From the NCBI RefSeq assembly GCF_001029105.3, contig NZ_CP011807.3:2480001-2544000 (forward strand): 64,000 nucleotides of DNA, in the 5' to 3' direction. Positions 8,730 to 17,221 of this stretch are shown piece after piece (positions within the stretch are counted from its first letter, which is position 1; every line of letters begins with the position of its first letter). Position numbers and translations under genes: made by a program. Under the pieces are notes generated by a model that saw only the letters and a program-made list of their open reading frames with translations, had not been told where the DNA came from and ran no database searches. This DNA is from Pandoraea faecigallinarum (GTDB lineage Bacteria; Pseudomonadota; Gammaproteobacteria; Burkholderiales; Burkholderiaceae).

Positions 8730-10531
8730 GCGTGCGCCCCTGCGTCGGCCCCCGTATGCGGCGGGGCGTCGCCGTCCGGGGTCAGATTTCGTATGGCGCG
8801 ATCGCGCAGTTCCAGCTTGCGGATCTTCTGGCTGCCGGTCAGCGGCCAGGCATCGACGAACTCGACGTAGCGCGGCACCTTGTAGCTCGCGATGTGCTCA
8901 CGGCAGTACTGCTGCAAGGCGAACGGCGAAATGTCCGCCCCGTCCTGCCGCTCGATGTACGCATAGCCCACTTCGCCCAGACGCGCGTCCGGGACACCGA
9001 CCACGACCGCCTGACGCACGCCCGGGTAGGTTTTCAGGAAGACTTCGATTTCCTGCGTAGCCACATTGAAGCCCCCCGGTTTGATCATCTCTTTCACGCG
9101 GCCGCGATACGTCAGATAGCCGTCGTCATCGAGTTCGCCCAGATCGCCGGTGAGCAGCCAGCCGTCGGCGTCGATGGCCTTGCGGTCCTCCTCGGGCATG
9201 CGGTAGTAGCCCTTCATCACCACATAGCCAGAGACGCAAATCTGCCCGACCGAGCCGGCCGGCAGGGTCTTGCCGGTTTCGATATCGGTAATGCGCACCT
9301 TGACGCCGCGCACCGGGCGCCCGTTGGTGCGGGCGCGCTTCTCATAGGGATCGTCCCAGCGCGTGCGCACGACAGCGTTGGATGTCTCCGACATGCCGTA
9401 CGCGCTCACGAGTTCCGGCACGTTCAGCGTATGGCTGACCCATTCGAACGACGCCGTCGGCAATGGCGCGCCGGTGCCCGTGCGCAGACTCGACAGGTCG
9501 TACTTGCCGATGTCGGGAAACGCTTTGAGATCCTGCACGATGGTGTCGACGAAAAAGCTCACGGTGATGCGCTCACGCTCGACGCACTCGCAGAAGGTCT
9601 GCGGCGAGAACTGATCGGCGATGACCATGGCCGCGCCGGAAAGCGCCATTGCCAGGGTGTAAAACGTGCCCGTGGCAGTGAATAGCGGGACACACGACAG
9701 GTAACGGTCCTGCGAGGTCAGCCGCAGGCATTGAGCCGCGTAGTGGTTGTTCGCGAGCAGCGCGCCGTGGCGCACCATCGCCCCCTTGGGAAACGATGTC
9801 GTGCCCGATGTGTAAAGAATCTGCGCCACGTCGTCGGGCTTCACCTGAGCGAAGCGGCGCTCCAGTGCGCCGTCGTTCAGGCACGACTTCCCATGCGCCT
9901 CGATGGCATGGAAGTTTTCCATCCCGCCAGGCAACGTCCGCTCGGTCGGCAGGCCGATGACACGACGCAACGCCGGCATGCGCTCGCACTGCCACGCGCC
10001 GCGCCGTTGCGCGGTCCACTCCGGATCGAGTTGGGCGAGGATGTCGAAGTAACGCACACCGCGCGCGGACGATCCGCCACCGCGCTCCTGCACGATCAGC
10101 GTGGTGGCTTCGGATTGCCCGAGTACGTATGCCACGTCGCTATCGCGAAAGCGCGTGTTCACCGGCACGAGTACCGCGCCGACGAGCGGCACGGCCCAGC
10201 GGGCGATGAGCCACTCGGTGCTGTCGGACATCCACAGTGCCACGTTCTCGCCGGGCGCCACGCCCAGCGACATCAGGCCGCGCGCAAACGCACGAATACG
10301 CTGTGCAAGCTGGGCGAAGGTCAGGCGGGTCTCGCCGTGCACGACGGCTTCACGCGTTGCATGCGCGTTGGCGATCCAGGTCAGTGCACTGGCGAAGGTC
10401 TCGCGCGTCCAGTCGATCGCATCGGCCCGCGCAGCAGCAGCGGCTGCAGCAGCCGTCGCGTCCGTGGCGGCGGGCGTACGGCCCGCGCCCCAGGCGCTTT
10501 CGTCATCTCTGTTCATGATGGAGTTGTTCAT
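8726..10531 (-). CDS. Acyl-CoA synthetase (AMP-dependent CoA ligase)
   Basis: This 601-residue protein of the adenylate-forming family activates a carboxylic acid to its CoA thioester with ATP. It has the P-loop YTSGTTSFPKGA, the A5 motif YGMSETS, the A7 motif LLTGDLGELDDDGYLTYRGR and the C-terminal catalytic lysine motif LTGSQKIRKLELR (the lysine of QKIRK). An Ala-rich low-complexity tract sits near residues 25-36, before the catalytic core. Two starts are possible: ATG at 10531 (used here) and ATG at 10516; neither has a clear ribosome-binding site. Position between the solute-binding protein and the permeases suggests it acts on the imported compound. Substrate class is not readable. Confidence 0.9.
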   Translation of the reverse strand: MNNSIMNRDDESAWGAGRTPAATDATAAAAAAAARADAIDWTRETFASALTWIANAHATREAVVHGETRLTFAQLAQRIRAFARGLMSLGVAPGENVALWMSDSTEWLIARWAVPLVGAVLVPVNTRFRDSDVAYVLGQSEATTLIVQERGGGSSARGVRYFDILAQLDPEWTAQRRGAWQCERMPALRRVIGLPTERTLPGGMENFHAIEAHGKSCLNDGALERRFAQVKPDDVAQILYTSGTTSFPKGAMVRHGALLANNHYAAQCLRLTSQDRYLSCVPLFTATGTFYTLAMALSGAAMVIADQFSPQTFCECVERERITVSFFVDTIVQDLKAFPDIGKYDLSSLRTGTGAPLPTASFEWVSHTLNVPELVSAYGMSETSNAVVRTRWDDPYEKRARTNGRPVRGVKVRITDIETGKTLPAGSVGQICVSGYVVMKGYYRMPEEDRKAIDADGWLLTGDLGELDDDGYLTYRGRVKEMIKPGGFNVATQEIEVFLKTYPGVRQAVVVGVPDARLGEVGYAYIERQDGADISPFALQQYCREHIASYKVPRYVEFVDAWPLTGSQKIRKLELRDRAIRNLTPDGDAPPHTGADAGAHA

Positions 10532-10563
10532 CGGTTCGCGTGCGTTGCACTCTCTGAGACGGC

Positions 10564-12129
10564 CTACTTCCAGCTCAGGTTGCGCAGGTTGTAATACCCG
10601 CTGCCGTGCTGCGGCTCCCAATTCAGCTTCACGTCTTGCGCGAAGGTGTAATACAGCTCCGTAATCAGCACGGCATGGCCGTCGTCATGCAGCACGCGGC
10701 CGATCTTCTTGAAGATTTCGTCGCGTTGCTCGCGCGAGGTCGCGGCGTCGCCCTGCGCGACCAGCGTCTCCACTTCCGGATTGAAGTAATCGGACCATGT
10801 CCCCTCTTTCGTGGCCGCGCCGCTGATCGGGTGCACCGGGTCGTAGATGGCGTTGGAGAACTGCATCATCGTCATCGGCCCGCCCTTGTGCGTGTTGTTC
10901 AATCGGCTCCACGCGGCGTAGTCGATAACCTTGACGTTCGTCTTCACCCCCACGGCGCTCCAGTACGCGGCGATCACCTCACATAGCTCCTTCGGGTTGT
11001 CGGTCGGGCACAGCAGATCGGTCGTGAAGCCGTTCGGATAGCCCCCTTGTGCCAGCAGCTTGCGCGCCTGCGCCGGATCGTACGGATACGGCTTGAGCGT
11101 GCGATCGACGCCATACGGATAGCTCGACGACACGTATGACGACATTTGCGCCCCTACACCATGCAGCGCCTGGCTGATGATCGCCTTGGAGTCGAGCGCG
11201 TAATTCAGCGCAAGACGCACGTCGCGCTTCGAGAGCGGCGTGCCCGGCACGTTCGAGTACAGGCGTACGGCGAGCGGGCTGCCGACCGGCACCGACTTCA
11301 CGCTCAGGCCGGCATTGCCCTTCAGGCGCGCCACGTCGACACTCGGCACATAGTCGATGACGTCGACCTCGCCATTGAGCAGCGCATTGATGCGGCTGCT
11401 CGCCTCCGGAATCACCTTGAAAACGAGGTGTTTGATCCCCGGCTTCGGTCCCCAGTAACCGTCGAAGCGGTCCAGCGCGACCGACTGTCCGATCTTCTGC
11501 TCGACGAACTTGTACGGCCCGGAGCCGACCGGCGCCCGCGCGAACGCTTCCGGAGATGCCAGCCCCTCCGTATAGGCCTTCGGTACGAGCAGCAGATAGC
11601 CTGCGATCTTGTTCAGGAATGCCCCGTCCTGACGCTTGAGATGGAAGATGGCCGTGGTGTCGTTGGGCGCATCCACGCGCTCGACGAGATTGGTGAAGTA
11701 CGGCCGCCGCGTGCTCTTCGTCTCGGGCGCCAGAATCCGTTCGAGCGAGTACTTCACGTCCTTTGCCGTGAGTTTGGCGCCGTTGTGGAATTTCACGTCG
11801 TTGCGCAGCGTGAACGTGTACTGCAAACCGTCGGGCGAGATTTTCACGCCGGTGGCAACGCTCGGCTTCAGGTTGCCGTCGATGTCGAACGCGTAGAGCG
11901 TGTCGAACAGCTGCCAGCCGTAGCGCTGCGAATCGCCGGTAGCCGCCACTTGCCCGTCGAGATTGTTGATGTCTTTGCCGACCGCGAAAACGACCGTTTC
12001 GCGATCGACTGCGGGTTTGCCGCCGATGGCCTGCGCAGCCGTCGATGTCCACAGGCTCGCGCACAGCGCGATACCCGAACCGATCCACGCCAGCGTGCGC
12101 GGCCATGCCTGCAATGCCCGTGTGTGCAT
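10564..12129 (-). CDS. ABC transporter solute-binding protein, family 5 (first copy)
   Basis: This 521-residue periplasmic protein begins with a signal peptide (Arg-rich start, hydrophobic core to about residue 30, cleavage likely after AAQA). The mature part follows the SBP family 5 plan: an early FDTLYAFDIDGNLKP block, then FTLRNDVKFHNGAKLTAKDVKYSLERIL. It would capture the substrate for the DppBCDF-like importer. It resembles the protein at 15363-16964 throughout; for example, both have YAAWSRLNNTHK and WSDY(F/Y)NPEVE, so the two are duplicates. ATG at 12129 is preceded by GGAG. It lies 64 bases after the short-chain dehydrogenase and 32 before the CoA ligase. Confidence 0.92.
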   Translation of the reverse strand: MHTRALQAWPRTLAWIGSGIALCASLWTSTAAQAIGGKPAVDRETVVFAVGKDINNLDGQVAATGDSQRYGWQLFDTLYAFDIDGNLKPSVATGVKISPDGLQYTFTLRNDVKFHNGAKLTAKDVKYSLERILAPETKSTRRPYFTNLVERVDAPNDTTAIFHLKRQDGAFLNKIAGYLLLVPKAYTEGLASPEAFARAPVGSGPYKFVEQKIGQSVALDRFDGYWGPKPGIKHLVFKVIPEASSRINALLNGEVDVIDYVPSVDVARLKGNAGLSVKSVPVGSPLAVRLYSNVPGTPLSKRDVRLALNYALDSKAIISQALHGVGAQMSSYVSSSYPYGVDRTLKPYPYDPAQARKLLAQGGYPNGFTTDLLCPTDNPKELCEVIAAYWSAVGVKTNVKVIDYAAWSRLNNTHKGGPMTMMQFSNAIYDPVHPISGAATKEGTWSDYFNPEVETLVAQGDAATSREQRDEIFKKIGRVLHDDGHAVLITELYYTFAQDVKLNWEPQHGSGYYNLRNLSWK

Positions 12130-12193
12130 TGAATTCTCCAAAGAAGTGCCAGGAAGGGCAAATCGGGACGATGCGATTTTCCGCCTGCCGGCG

Positions 12194-12967
12194 TTAGCGC
12201 AACGTCTCCGGACCGCCCTTCACATAGATGATTTGCCCCGAAACGAACGATGCGTCTTCGCTGCAAAGGAAGGCGACGACGTTGGCGATGTCACGCGGGA
12301 CACCGACGCGGCCGAGCGGAATGTTCCTGGCTCGCTGGCGTTTGTATTCTTCGGGATCGATGCCGCGACGCTGCGCGGTCTGGCGCGTCATTTCGGTGTC
12401 GACAAACCCCGGCGCCACGGCATTGACGTTGATGTTGAACGGGCCCAACTCGATGGCGGCCGTTCTTGTGAAGGCTTGCAGGCCCGCTTTGGCGGACGAG
12501 TAATTCGCCTGCCCGCGATTGCCGAGTGCGGAGGTGGAAGACAGATTGACGATCTTGCCGCTGCGCTGCTCGACCATGTGGCGCTGCGCCGCGCGAGTGC
12601 ACAGGAAAGTGCCCCGCAGGTGGACGTTCATGACGCGGTCCCAATCGTCGACCGACATCTTGAACAACAGATTGTCGCGCGTGACGCCCGCGTTGTTCAC
12701 GAGTACGTCGAGGCCGCCGAATTGCGAGATCACCTGTGTCACTAGCGTCTCGACCTGCGTCTCGTCGGTGACGTCGCAGCCGAAGCCCACGGTGTCATAC
12801 CCGCCCTCGTGCAGCAACGCGTGCGCCGCGCTGTGCGCAGCCTCTGCGGAAATGTCGCAGATCGCCACGCGCGCACCCTCCTGCGCGAACCGTTCGGCCG
12901 TTGCGTAGCCGATGCCACGCGCGCCGCCCGTCACTAGGACCACCTTTCCCTGGAAGCGATTGCTCAT
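12194..12967 (-). CDS. Short-chain dehydrogenase/reductase (FabG-like)
   Basis: This 257-residue classical SDR has the nucleotide-binding TGGARGIG at 13-20, NNAGV at 91-95 and the catalytic set Ser143, Tyr156 and Lys160 (NYSSAK). An acidic residue after the second strand (CDIS) favours NAD(H). Likely role is oxidation of a 3-hydroxyacyl-CoA to the 3-keto form for the thiolase of the same operon; the FabG direction is the alternative. It is the first gene of the minus-strand operon, with AGGAG 11 bases upstream of ATG 12967 and a good promoter about 60 bases further upstream. Confidence 0.9.
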   Translation of the reverse strand: MSNRFQGKVVLVTGGARGIGYATAERFAQEGARVAICDISAEAAHSAAHALLHEGGYDTVGFGCDVTDETQVETLVTQVISQFGGLDVLVNNAGVTRDNLLFKMSVDDWDRVMNVHLRGTFLCTRAAQRHMVEQRSGKIVNLSSTSALGNRGQANYSSAKAGLQAFTRTAAIELGPFNINVNAVAPGFVDTEMTRQTAQRRGIDPEEYKRQRARNIPLGRVGVPRDIANVVAFLCSEDASFVSGQIIYVKGGPETLR

Positions 12968-13327
12968 GCGCTTGCGTCTCCTGGTTGTGGCGCTGCCTGG
13001 TCTATGCCGGCAGTCGTCGTAATGGAAACCAGTCTAGACACGCATGGCGCGATGGTCAATATTTGAAACAAATAACTTTGCGTAAATTTCATCAGGGATA
13101 ACTCTCAGTTCATTCGATTCGCCATCGGTTATCTTTATAACGCAAGCAAGAGCCAGTCTTTATATGGATTGATGCTTTGCAAATCACCTCACGCCGCCCG
13201 GTGTTTTCTGAGAAAATTAGTGCAACAATAATTCCACCATTTGAACATTTATCAGGAATATCGAAATTCAAGCATGGAAAGCGCGGCTTACTCCGACACT
13301 TCGGCGTTACCGGATTCGCAATCTTCG
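12968..13327. promoter_or_regulatory. AT-rich intergenic control region with candidate IclR operators
   Basis: This 360-base gap is strikingly AT-rich between about 13055 and 13270 compared with the rest of the window. It holds TCAATATTTGAA at 13056-13067 and a partial copy, ATTTGAACATT, at 13239-13249. The same strings occur (on the other strand) at 16982-16997 in front of the second solute-binding protein gene. No open frame here looks like a gene. The gap lies after the stop of the FAD oxidoreductase and before the start of the short-chain dehydrogenase operon. Confidence 0.5.
13031..13059 (-). promoter_or_regulatory. Sigma70-type promoter of the 13-gene acyl-CoA operon
   Basis: On the minus strand TTGACC (13059-13054) and TAGACT (13036-13031) are separated by exactly 17 bases. 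Transcription should start near 13024, giving a leader of about 57 bases before the ATG at 12967. The AT-rich motif at 13054-13070 overlaps the -35 element, so a regulator bound there would control this promoter. The match is 5 of 6 and 4 of 6 to consensus; I infer function from position. Confidence 0.5.
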
Positions 13328-14977
13328 TCAGGCGCGTCGCGCGTCTTCCGCTGTTTCGTCGCCTGCGTTGTTCGCGCCGGCGCTCTGCGGTGCCGTCGCG
13401 TGTTGTGCGGTGGCGGCGTTGCGCCCGGCAATGCGCCCGCCAACGATGCATTCCGCGAGATTGCCGCCTGCCATGTAGATATGACCGAATACACTGCCCA
13501 GTTCGCCTGCCGCATAGAGGCCGGCAATCGGCTCGCCGAACGGATCGAGCACGCGCTGTTCGGCATCGTGCACGGGGCCGCCCTGTGTATTGATGACGAC
13601 GGGCCACAGCGAGGCGGCGTAGAACGGCCCTTCGCGCAGCGGCGCCATCGTCTCGGGGCGACGGCCGAAGGCGTCGTCGTGTCCGGCGTCGCACGCTGCG
13701 TTCCACTGGCTCACGGTGCGCACAAGCTCGTGCGCATCGATACCCAGTTTCCCGGCCAGCGCTTCGAGCGTGTCGGCCTTTTGCAGCAGGCCGTTTTCCA
13801 CCTCCTTCAGGTTGTCGCTGCTCCATTCGTACCAGGCCTCGCGATCGTTGGTGATCGAGCGGCCCATCGGGTACATGCGACGCCCGGCCTCATCGAATAT
13901 GAGGAACGACGGCAGCCGGTCGTGCCGATAAGTGTTCGGGTCGTAGTGATCGAATTGACGCACGCCAGTATCCGAGATGTACGGCGGATACTCGTTCACA
14001 TAGCGGCGAGCGCGCTGATCGACGATGATCCACGCCATTTTCGGCAGCGGCTTCGTCTCGCGCTCGGGGGTCCACATGGGCAGGATCTTGGCGTAGATGC
14101 CGAACGGATATGCCGGGTCCGGATGACGAATGCCGTACGGCCCGTGGTGATGCCACATGTGCCACAGTGCCGCGCCCGCTGCCTGCGCCATGCGGACGCC
14201 GTCACCCGTATTGCCGCGAAAGCTGCCGGGCAATACCGGCGTCGAAACGAAGAACTGACGTTTCATCTCCTCGTCGGCCTCGAAGCCGCCGCACGCGAGC
14301 ACGACGGCGCGATGCGCACGAACGTGCAGCGATTCGCCGGCGCGACACAACCGTACACCCTGCACTTCGCGCTGCGCGTTCTGCACCAGACGCTCGACGC
14401 TCGTCGAAAGCCATACGTCGAGGCGTCCTGCCGCGCGTCGCGCCTCGACGTTATCGAGCAGCAGCTTGAAAAGCAGACATCCGGGGCGGAACGGGCGGGC
14501 AGCGAGATAGCCCGCGGGGTCGCCGAAGCCGGGAATTGCCTCGATATCGGCGTACGCCAACGCATCGCAGCCGGGGAACGGGTAGTTGCCGCTTGCCGCC
14601 TCGACGCGCACGACCGCGCCGTTGATGCGCGCCATCTCCCGAAGATAGTCCGGCACCTGCGTCATGCCGACGGCCAGCGCGCGCAGCACGTCATCCGGCG
14701 TACGGGCGCCGCAGGTGTGTTGCAGATAGGCGAAGGCCGCGTCGGCATCGTCGCACACGCGCACGCCGCCGGCCGACAGGATCGAAATGCCGCCGGGGTC
14801 GGGCATCTTTTCGACCAGCAGCACGCGCGCGCCCGCGTCCGCCGCCTCGATGGCGGCCACCGCGCCCGCGGCGCCGTAGCCCACGACAATCACGTCGTAT
14901 TGCGCATGCCAATGCCCGTTCGCCACGGGCAATGCGCCCGTACCCCGATGTTCCGAAGCTCTCAGGAAAGCAACCAT
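13328..14977 (-). CDS. FAD-dependent oxidoreductase of the FAD_binding_2 family
   Basis: This 549-residue flavoprotein has the ADP-binding motif VVGYGAAGAVAAIEAADAG near residues 31-49 and the C-terminal FAD-contact block GLYAAGELGSVFGHIYMAGGN. This is the plan of the fumarate reductase/ketosteroid dehydrogenase/tricarballylate dehydrogenase group, which abstracts hydrogen from activated C-C bonds. VDQRARRYVNEYPPYI in the middle is typical of the group. No membrane or secretion signal is visible. The ATG at 14977 has GAGGAG upstream. Its Ala-rich tail after residue 525 has no clear function. The 71-base gap to the divergent biotin carrier gene must hold both promoters. The substrate is unknown. 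Confidence 0.85.
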   Translation of the reverse strand: MVAFLRASEHRGTGALPVANGHWHAQYDVIVVGYGAAGAVAAIEAADAGARVLLVEKMPDPGGISILSAGGVRVCDDADAAFAYLQHTCGARTPDDVLRALAVGMTQVPDYLREMARINGAVVRVEAASGNYPFPGCDALAYADIEAIPGFGDPAGYLAARPFRPGCLLFKLLLDNVEARRAAGRLDVWLSTSVERLVQNAQREVQGVRLCRAGESLHVRAHRAVVLACGGFEADEEMKRQFFVSTPVLPGSFRGNTGDGVRMAQAAGAALWHMWHHHGPYGIRHPDPAYPFGIYAKILPMWTPERETKPLPKMAWIIVDQRARRYVNEYPPYISDTGVRQFDHYDPNTYRHDRLPSFLIFDEAGRRMYPMGRSITNDREAWYEWSSDNLKEVENGLLQKADTLEALAGKLGIDAHELVRTVSQWNAACDAGHDDAFGRRPETMAPLREGPFYAASLWPVVINTQGGPVHDAEQRVLDPFGEPIAGLYAAGELGSVFGHIYMAGGNLAECIVGGRIAGRNAATAQHATAPQSAGANNAGDETAEDARRA

Positions 14978-15048
14978 GTGTCGACGACTCCTCGTTGTCC
15001 ACTGCCTGTCATCTGTTGATCGTTCATTACCACCCGGAGGAAACCGAA

Positions 15049-15270
15049 ATGTCCAACCAGGCTGTTCGTTCTGAAATCACCGGCACCGTCTGCCACGTAC
15101 TTGTCGCCGAGGGCGACGTCGTGTCCGAGGATCAGGCGCTGCTGATGGTCGAATCGATGAAGATGGAAATTCCCGTGATCGCGCCGCGAGCCGGGCGCGT
15201 CACGAAGGTGCACTTCAATGTGGGCGATTCGATTGGCGAGGGCGACGAGGCTGTGAGTCTCGACGCCTGA
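15049..15270 (+). CDS. Stand-alone biotin carboxyl carrier protein
   Basis: This 73-residue protein is little more than a biotinyl domain. The biotin site is Lys38 in ESMKME, and the second half has the matching hairpin APRAGRVTKV. It would carry carboxy-biotin between the biotin carboxylase (20763-22115) and the carboxyltransferase (17222-18760), neither of which has a biotinyl domain. CGGAGG precedes ATG 15049. It lies alone on the plus strand between two minus-strand genes, apart from its partners. A lipoyl domain is the alternative, but MKM with the acyl-CoA carboxylase context favours biotin. Confidence 0.9.
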   Translation: MSNQAVRSEITGTVCHVLVAEGDVVSEDQALLMVESMKMEIPVIAPRAGRVTKVHFNVGDSIGEGDEAVSLDA

Positions 15271-15323
15271 GCGCTGCGCATCGCCCGCCAGCCGGCCGGA
15301 CCGTTGGTCCGCCGATCGGTTTG

Positions 15324-15350
15324 CCGTGGGGTGCGTCACGCGCCCCACGG
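15324..15350. terminator. Hairpin between convergent genes, candidate bidirectional terminator
   Basis: CCGTGGGG (15324-15331) pairs perfectly with CCCCACGG (15343-15350) around an 11-base loop. It lies between the stop of the biotin carrier gene (15270) and the stop of the convergent solute-binding protein gene (15363). No clear T-run follows on either strand, so rho-independent function is uncertain. Confidence 0.5.
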
Positions 15351-15362
15351 CGCAGCGCCGAA

Positions 15363-16964
15363 TCAGCGCCAGGCCACCTTGCGGAAATTCAGGAAGCCCG
15401 AGCCCTGCTGCACTTCCCAGGTCAGCGCCTTTTTCTTCGCGAAGACATTGAACAGTTCGGTCACGAGCACCGCGGATGCGTCGTCATGAAGCAGCTTGCC
15501 GATCTTGCGAAACAGCGCGCCGCGCGCCTGTGCGCCCGTCGTCGTATCGAGTTGCTTGAGCAGCGCCTCGACCTCGGGGTTGTAATAGTCCGACCATGCG
15601 CCCTCCTTCGAGAAGGAACCGGCGACCGGATGGATGGGGTCGTAGATGGCATTCGTGAACTGCGTCGTCGTCATCGGCCCTGTCTTGTGAGTGTTGTTCA
15701 GGCGGCTCCACGCGGCGTAGTCGATACGATTGATGTCGACCTTGACACCGACCTGCCCCCAGTAGGCGGCGAGCGCCTCGGCGAACTCCTTGGGCGTGCC
15801 GACGGCGTCGTAGAGCTTGATCGCGAAGCCGTTGGGATAGCCGGCCTGCTTGAGTAGGGCGCGCGCTTTGACCGGGTCGTACGGATACGGCGCGATGCCG
15901 GGATCGCCGCCATACGGGAAGTATTTCGAGATGAACGTTCCCATCGGTGCGCCAACACCATGGAACACGCCCTTGATGATCGCGTTCGCGTCGATGGCGT
16001 AGTTGAGTGCGAGGCGCACGTCGCGCTTGGCCAGTGGGGAGTCCGGCACGTTCGAGTACAGGCGCACGTGCATCGGGGAGGAGACCGGGTTCGTGATGAT
16101 GTCCAGCGCCGCGTCCTGGCGCAGCCGGGCCACTTCGGCCAGCGGGATCATCGCGGCAATGTCGACCTCGCCCGACACGATGGCGTTCACCCGGCTCGAC
16201 GGTTCGGGAATGTACCTGAACACGAGCGTCCTGATGGCCGGCTTGTCACCGTAGAAGTCGTCGAAGCGTTCGAGTTCGAGGTATTGCCCCACCTTGTTCG
16301 TTTTCACGCGATACGGTCCTGTGCCGATGGGCGCCGCCGCGAAGGCTTCGACGTTGGGCAGCGACGACGTGTACTTTTGCGGAACGATGAACAGAAAGCC
16401 CGCGATCTTGTTGAGAAATACGCCATCGGGCTGCTTCAGGCGGATGCGAACGGTGAGCGGGTCCGGCGTATCGACACCATCGATGACCGGCGCGAAATAC
16501 GGGCGCCGGGTGCTCTTGGTGGCCGGATCGATGACCCGTTCGATGGAATATTTCACGTCGGCCGATGTGAATGGGTCGCCGTTGTGGAATTTGATGTTCG
16601 GCCGGAGCTTGAACGTGTATGTCAGGCCGTCGGGGGACATCGTGTTGCTGATCGCCATGCGCGGCACGATGTTGCCTTTCGCATCGAAGCCGTAAAGGGT
16701 ATCGAAGATCGACATGGCGTAACGCTGCGAGTCGCCGCTCGCCGTGACCAGTGCGTCGAGGCTCTGAATCTCCTTGTCGAGCGCCACGACGAGTGTATTG
16801 CGGTCGAGCGCCGGACCGGTCTTGTCGGCCGCCGTCGCTGCCGGTGTCAGCCCTGCCATACCCAGTGCACCTAGCACGCCAGCGGCGAGCGCCCCGGCGA
16901 GCGCTTTGGCGCGCAACCCCGACGCCACGCGCGCCGCAGCGCGCCATCCCGTCAATCGATTCAT
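15363..16964 (-). CDS. ABC transporter solute-binding protein, family 5 (second copy)
   Basis: This 533-residue periplasmic protein has a long signal region with a hydrophobic stretch at about residues 20-42 and likely cleavage near ATAA. The mature part follows SBP family 5 and is clearly paralogous to the protein at 10564-12129: FDTLYGFDAKGNI, VKYSIERV, YAAWSRLNNTHK and WSDYYNPEVE recur in order. No permease or ATPase gene is next to it, so it probably feeds the DppBCDF-like importer of the neighbouring operon with a related substrate. GAGAGGA lies just before ATG 16964, and the AT-rich TCAATATTTGAA motif is 20 bases further upstream. It is transcribed alone. Confidence 0.92.
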   Translation of the reverse strand: MNRLTGWRAAARVASGLRAKALAGALAAGVLGALGMAGLTPAATAADKTGPALDRNTLVVALDKEIQSLDALVTASGDSQRYAMSIFDTLYGFDAKGNIVPRMAISNTMSPDGLTYTFKLRPNIKFHNGDPFTSADVKYSIERVIDPATKSTRRPYFAPVIDGVDTPDPLTVRIRLKQPDGVFLNKIAGFLFIVPQKYTSSLPNVEAFAAAPIGTGPYRVKTNKVGQYLELERFDDFYGDKPAIRTLVFRYIPEPSSRVNAIVSGEVDIAAMIPLAEVARLRQDAALDIITNPVSSPMHVRLYSNVPDSPLAKRDVRLALNYAIDANAIIKGVFHGVGAPMGTFISKYFPYGGDPGIAPYPYDPVKARALLKQAGYPNGFAIKLYDAVGTPKEFAEALAAYWGQVGVKVDINRIDYAAWSRLNNTHKTGPMTTTQFTNAIYDPIHPVAGSFSKEGAWSDYYNPEVEALLKQLDTTTGAQARGALFRKIGKLLHDDASAVLVTELFNVFAKKKALTWEVQQGSGFLNFRKVAWR

Positions 16965-16981
16965 CTCGTCCTCTCTATAAT

Positions 16982-16997
16982 GTTCAAATATTGAAAC
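16982..16997. promoter_or_regulatory. Candidate IclR operator before the second solute-binding protein
   Basis: GTTCAAATATTGAAAC here is almost a perfect inverted repeat. Its core TCAATATTTGAA (minus strand) is identical to bases 13056-13067. It lies 18-33 bases before the ATG of the minus-strand solute-binding protein gene, in the core promoter zone. Binding by the IclR protein encoded at 19709 is inferred from proximity. Confidence 0.45.
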
Positions 16998-17143
16998 TAT
17001 GAAAACATCGAAAACCCCACCTGAATCCGCATCAATTTCTCTGGCACGTTGTTGAAATATCCGCTATAAAAGCTAGGAAACATGATCATCGATGTCAATA
17101 AGCGATCATACCGACGCGACATCGAAGCTCGAATAGCGCACCA

Positions 17144-17172
17144 TATAATCGTTATTTATTTCAATATATGGA
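17144..17172 (+). promoter_or_regulatory. Candidate promoter -10 and overlapping operator for the carboxylase operon
   Basis: A perfect TATAAT occurs at 17144-17149, about 75 bases before ATG 17222. The -35 match upstream is poor, which suggests that an activator may be needed. ATTTCAATATATGGAT at 17157-17172 matches 11 of 14 positions of the motif at 16982 and would cover the start of transcription. The rest of the 16998-17221 gap is AT-rich and shows no gene. Confidence 0.4.
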
Positions 17173-17221
17173 TATCTGGAAAGCCCGCCGCTTTCCATAT
17201 CCTTCGTATCGCAGGACGCTC

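Noticed and set aside
13221-13236. Minus-strand TGGAATT-ATTG-TTGCA, sigma54-like
   Set aside because: It has GG and GC in spacing but misses the CACG part, lies in AT-rich DNA where such matches are likely, and is 254 bases from the start codon; a better sigma70 promoter lies closer at 13031-13059.
17042-17057. TGGCACG, a perfect sigma54 -24 element, in the intergenic region before the carboxyltransferase
   Set aside because: The -12 position reads TGAAA with no GC at the right spacing, so it is not a sigma54 promoter.
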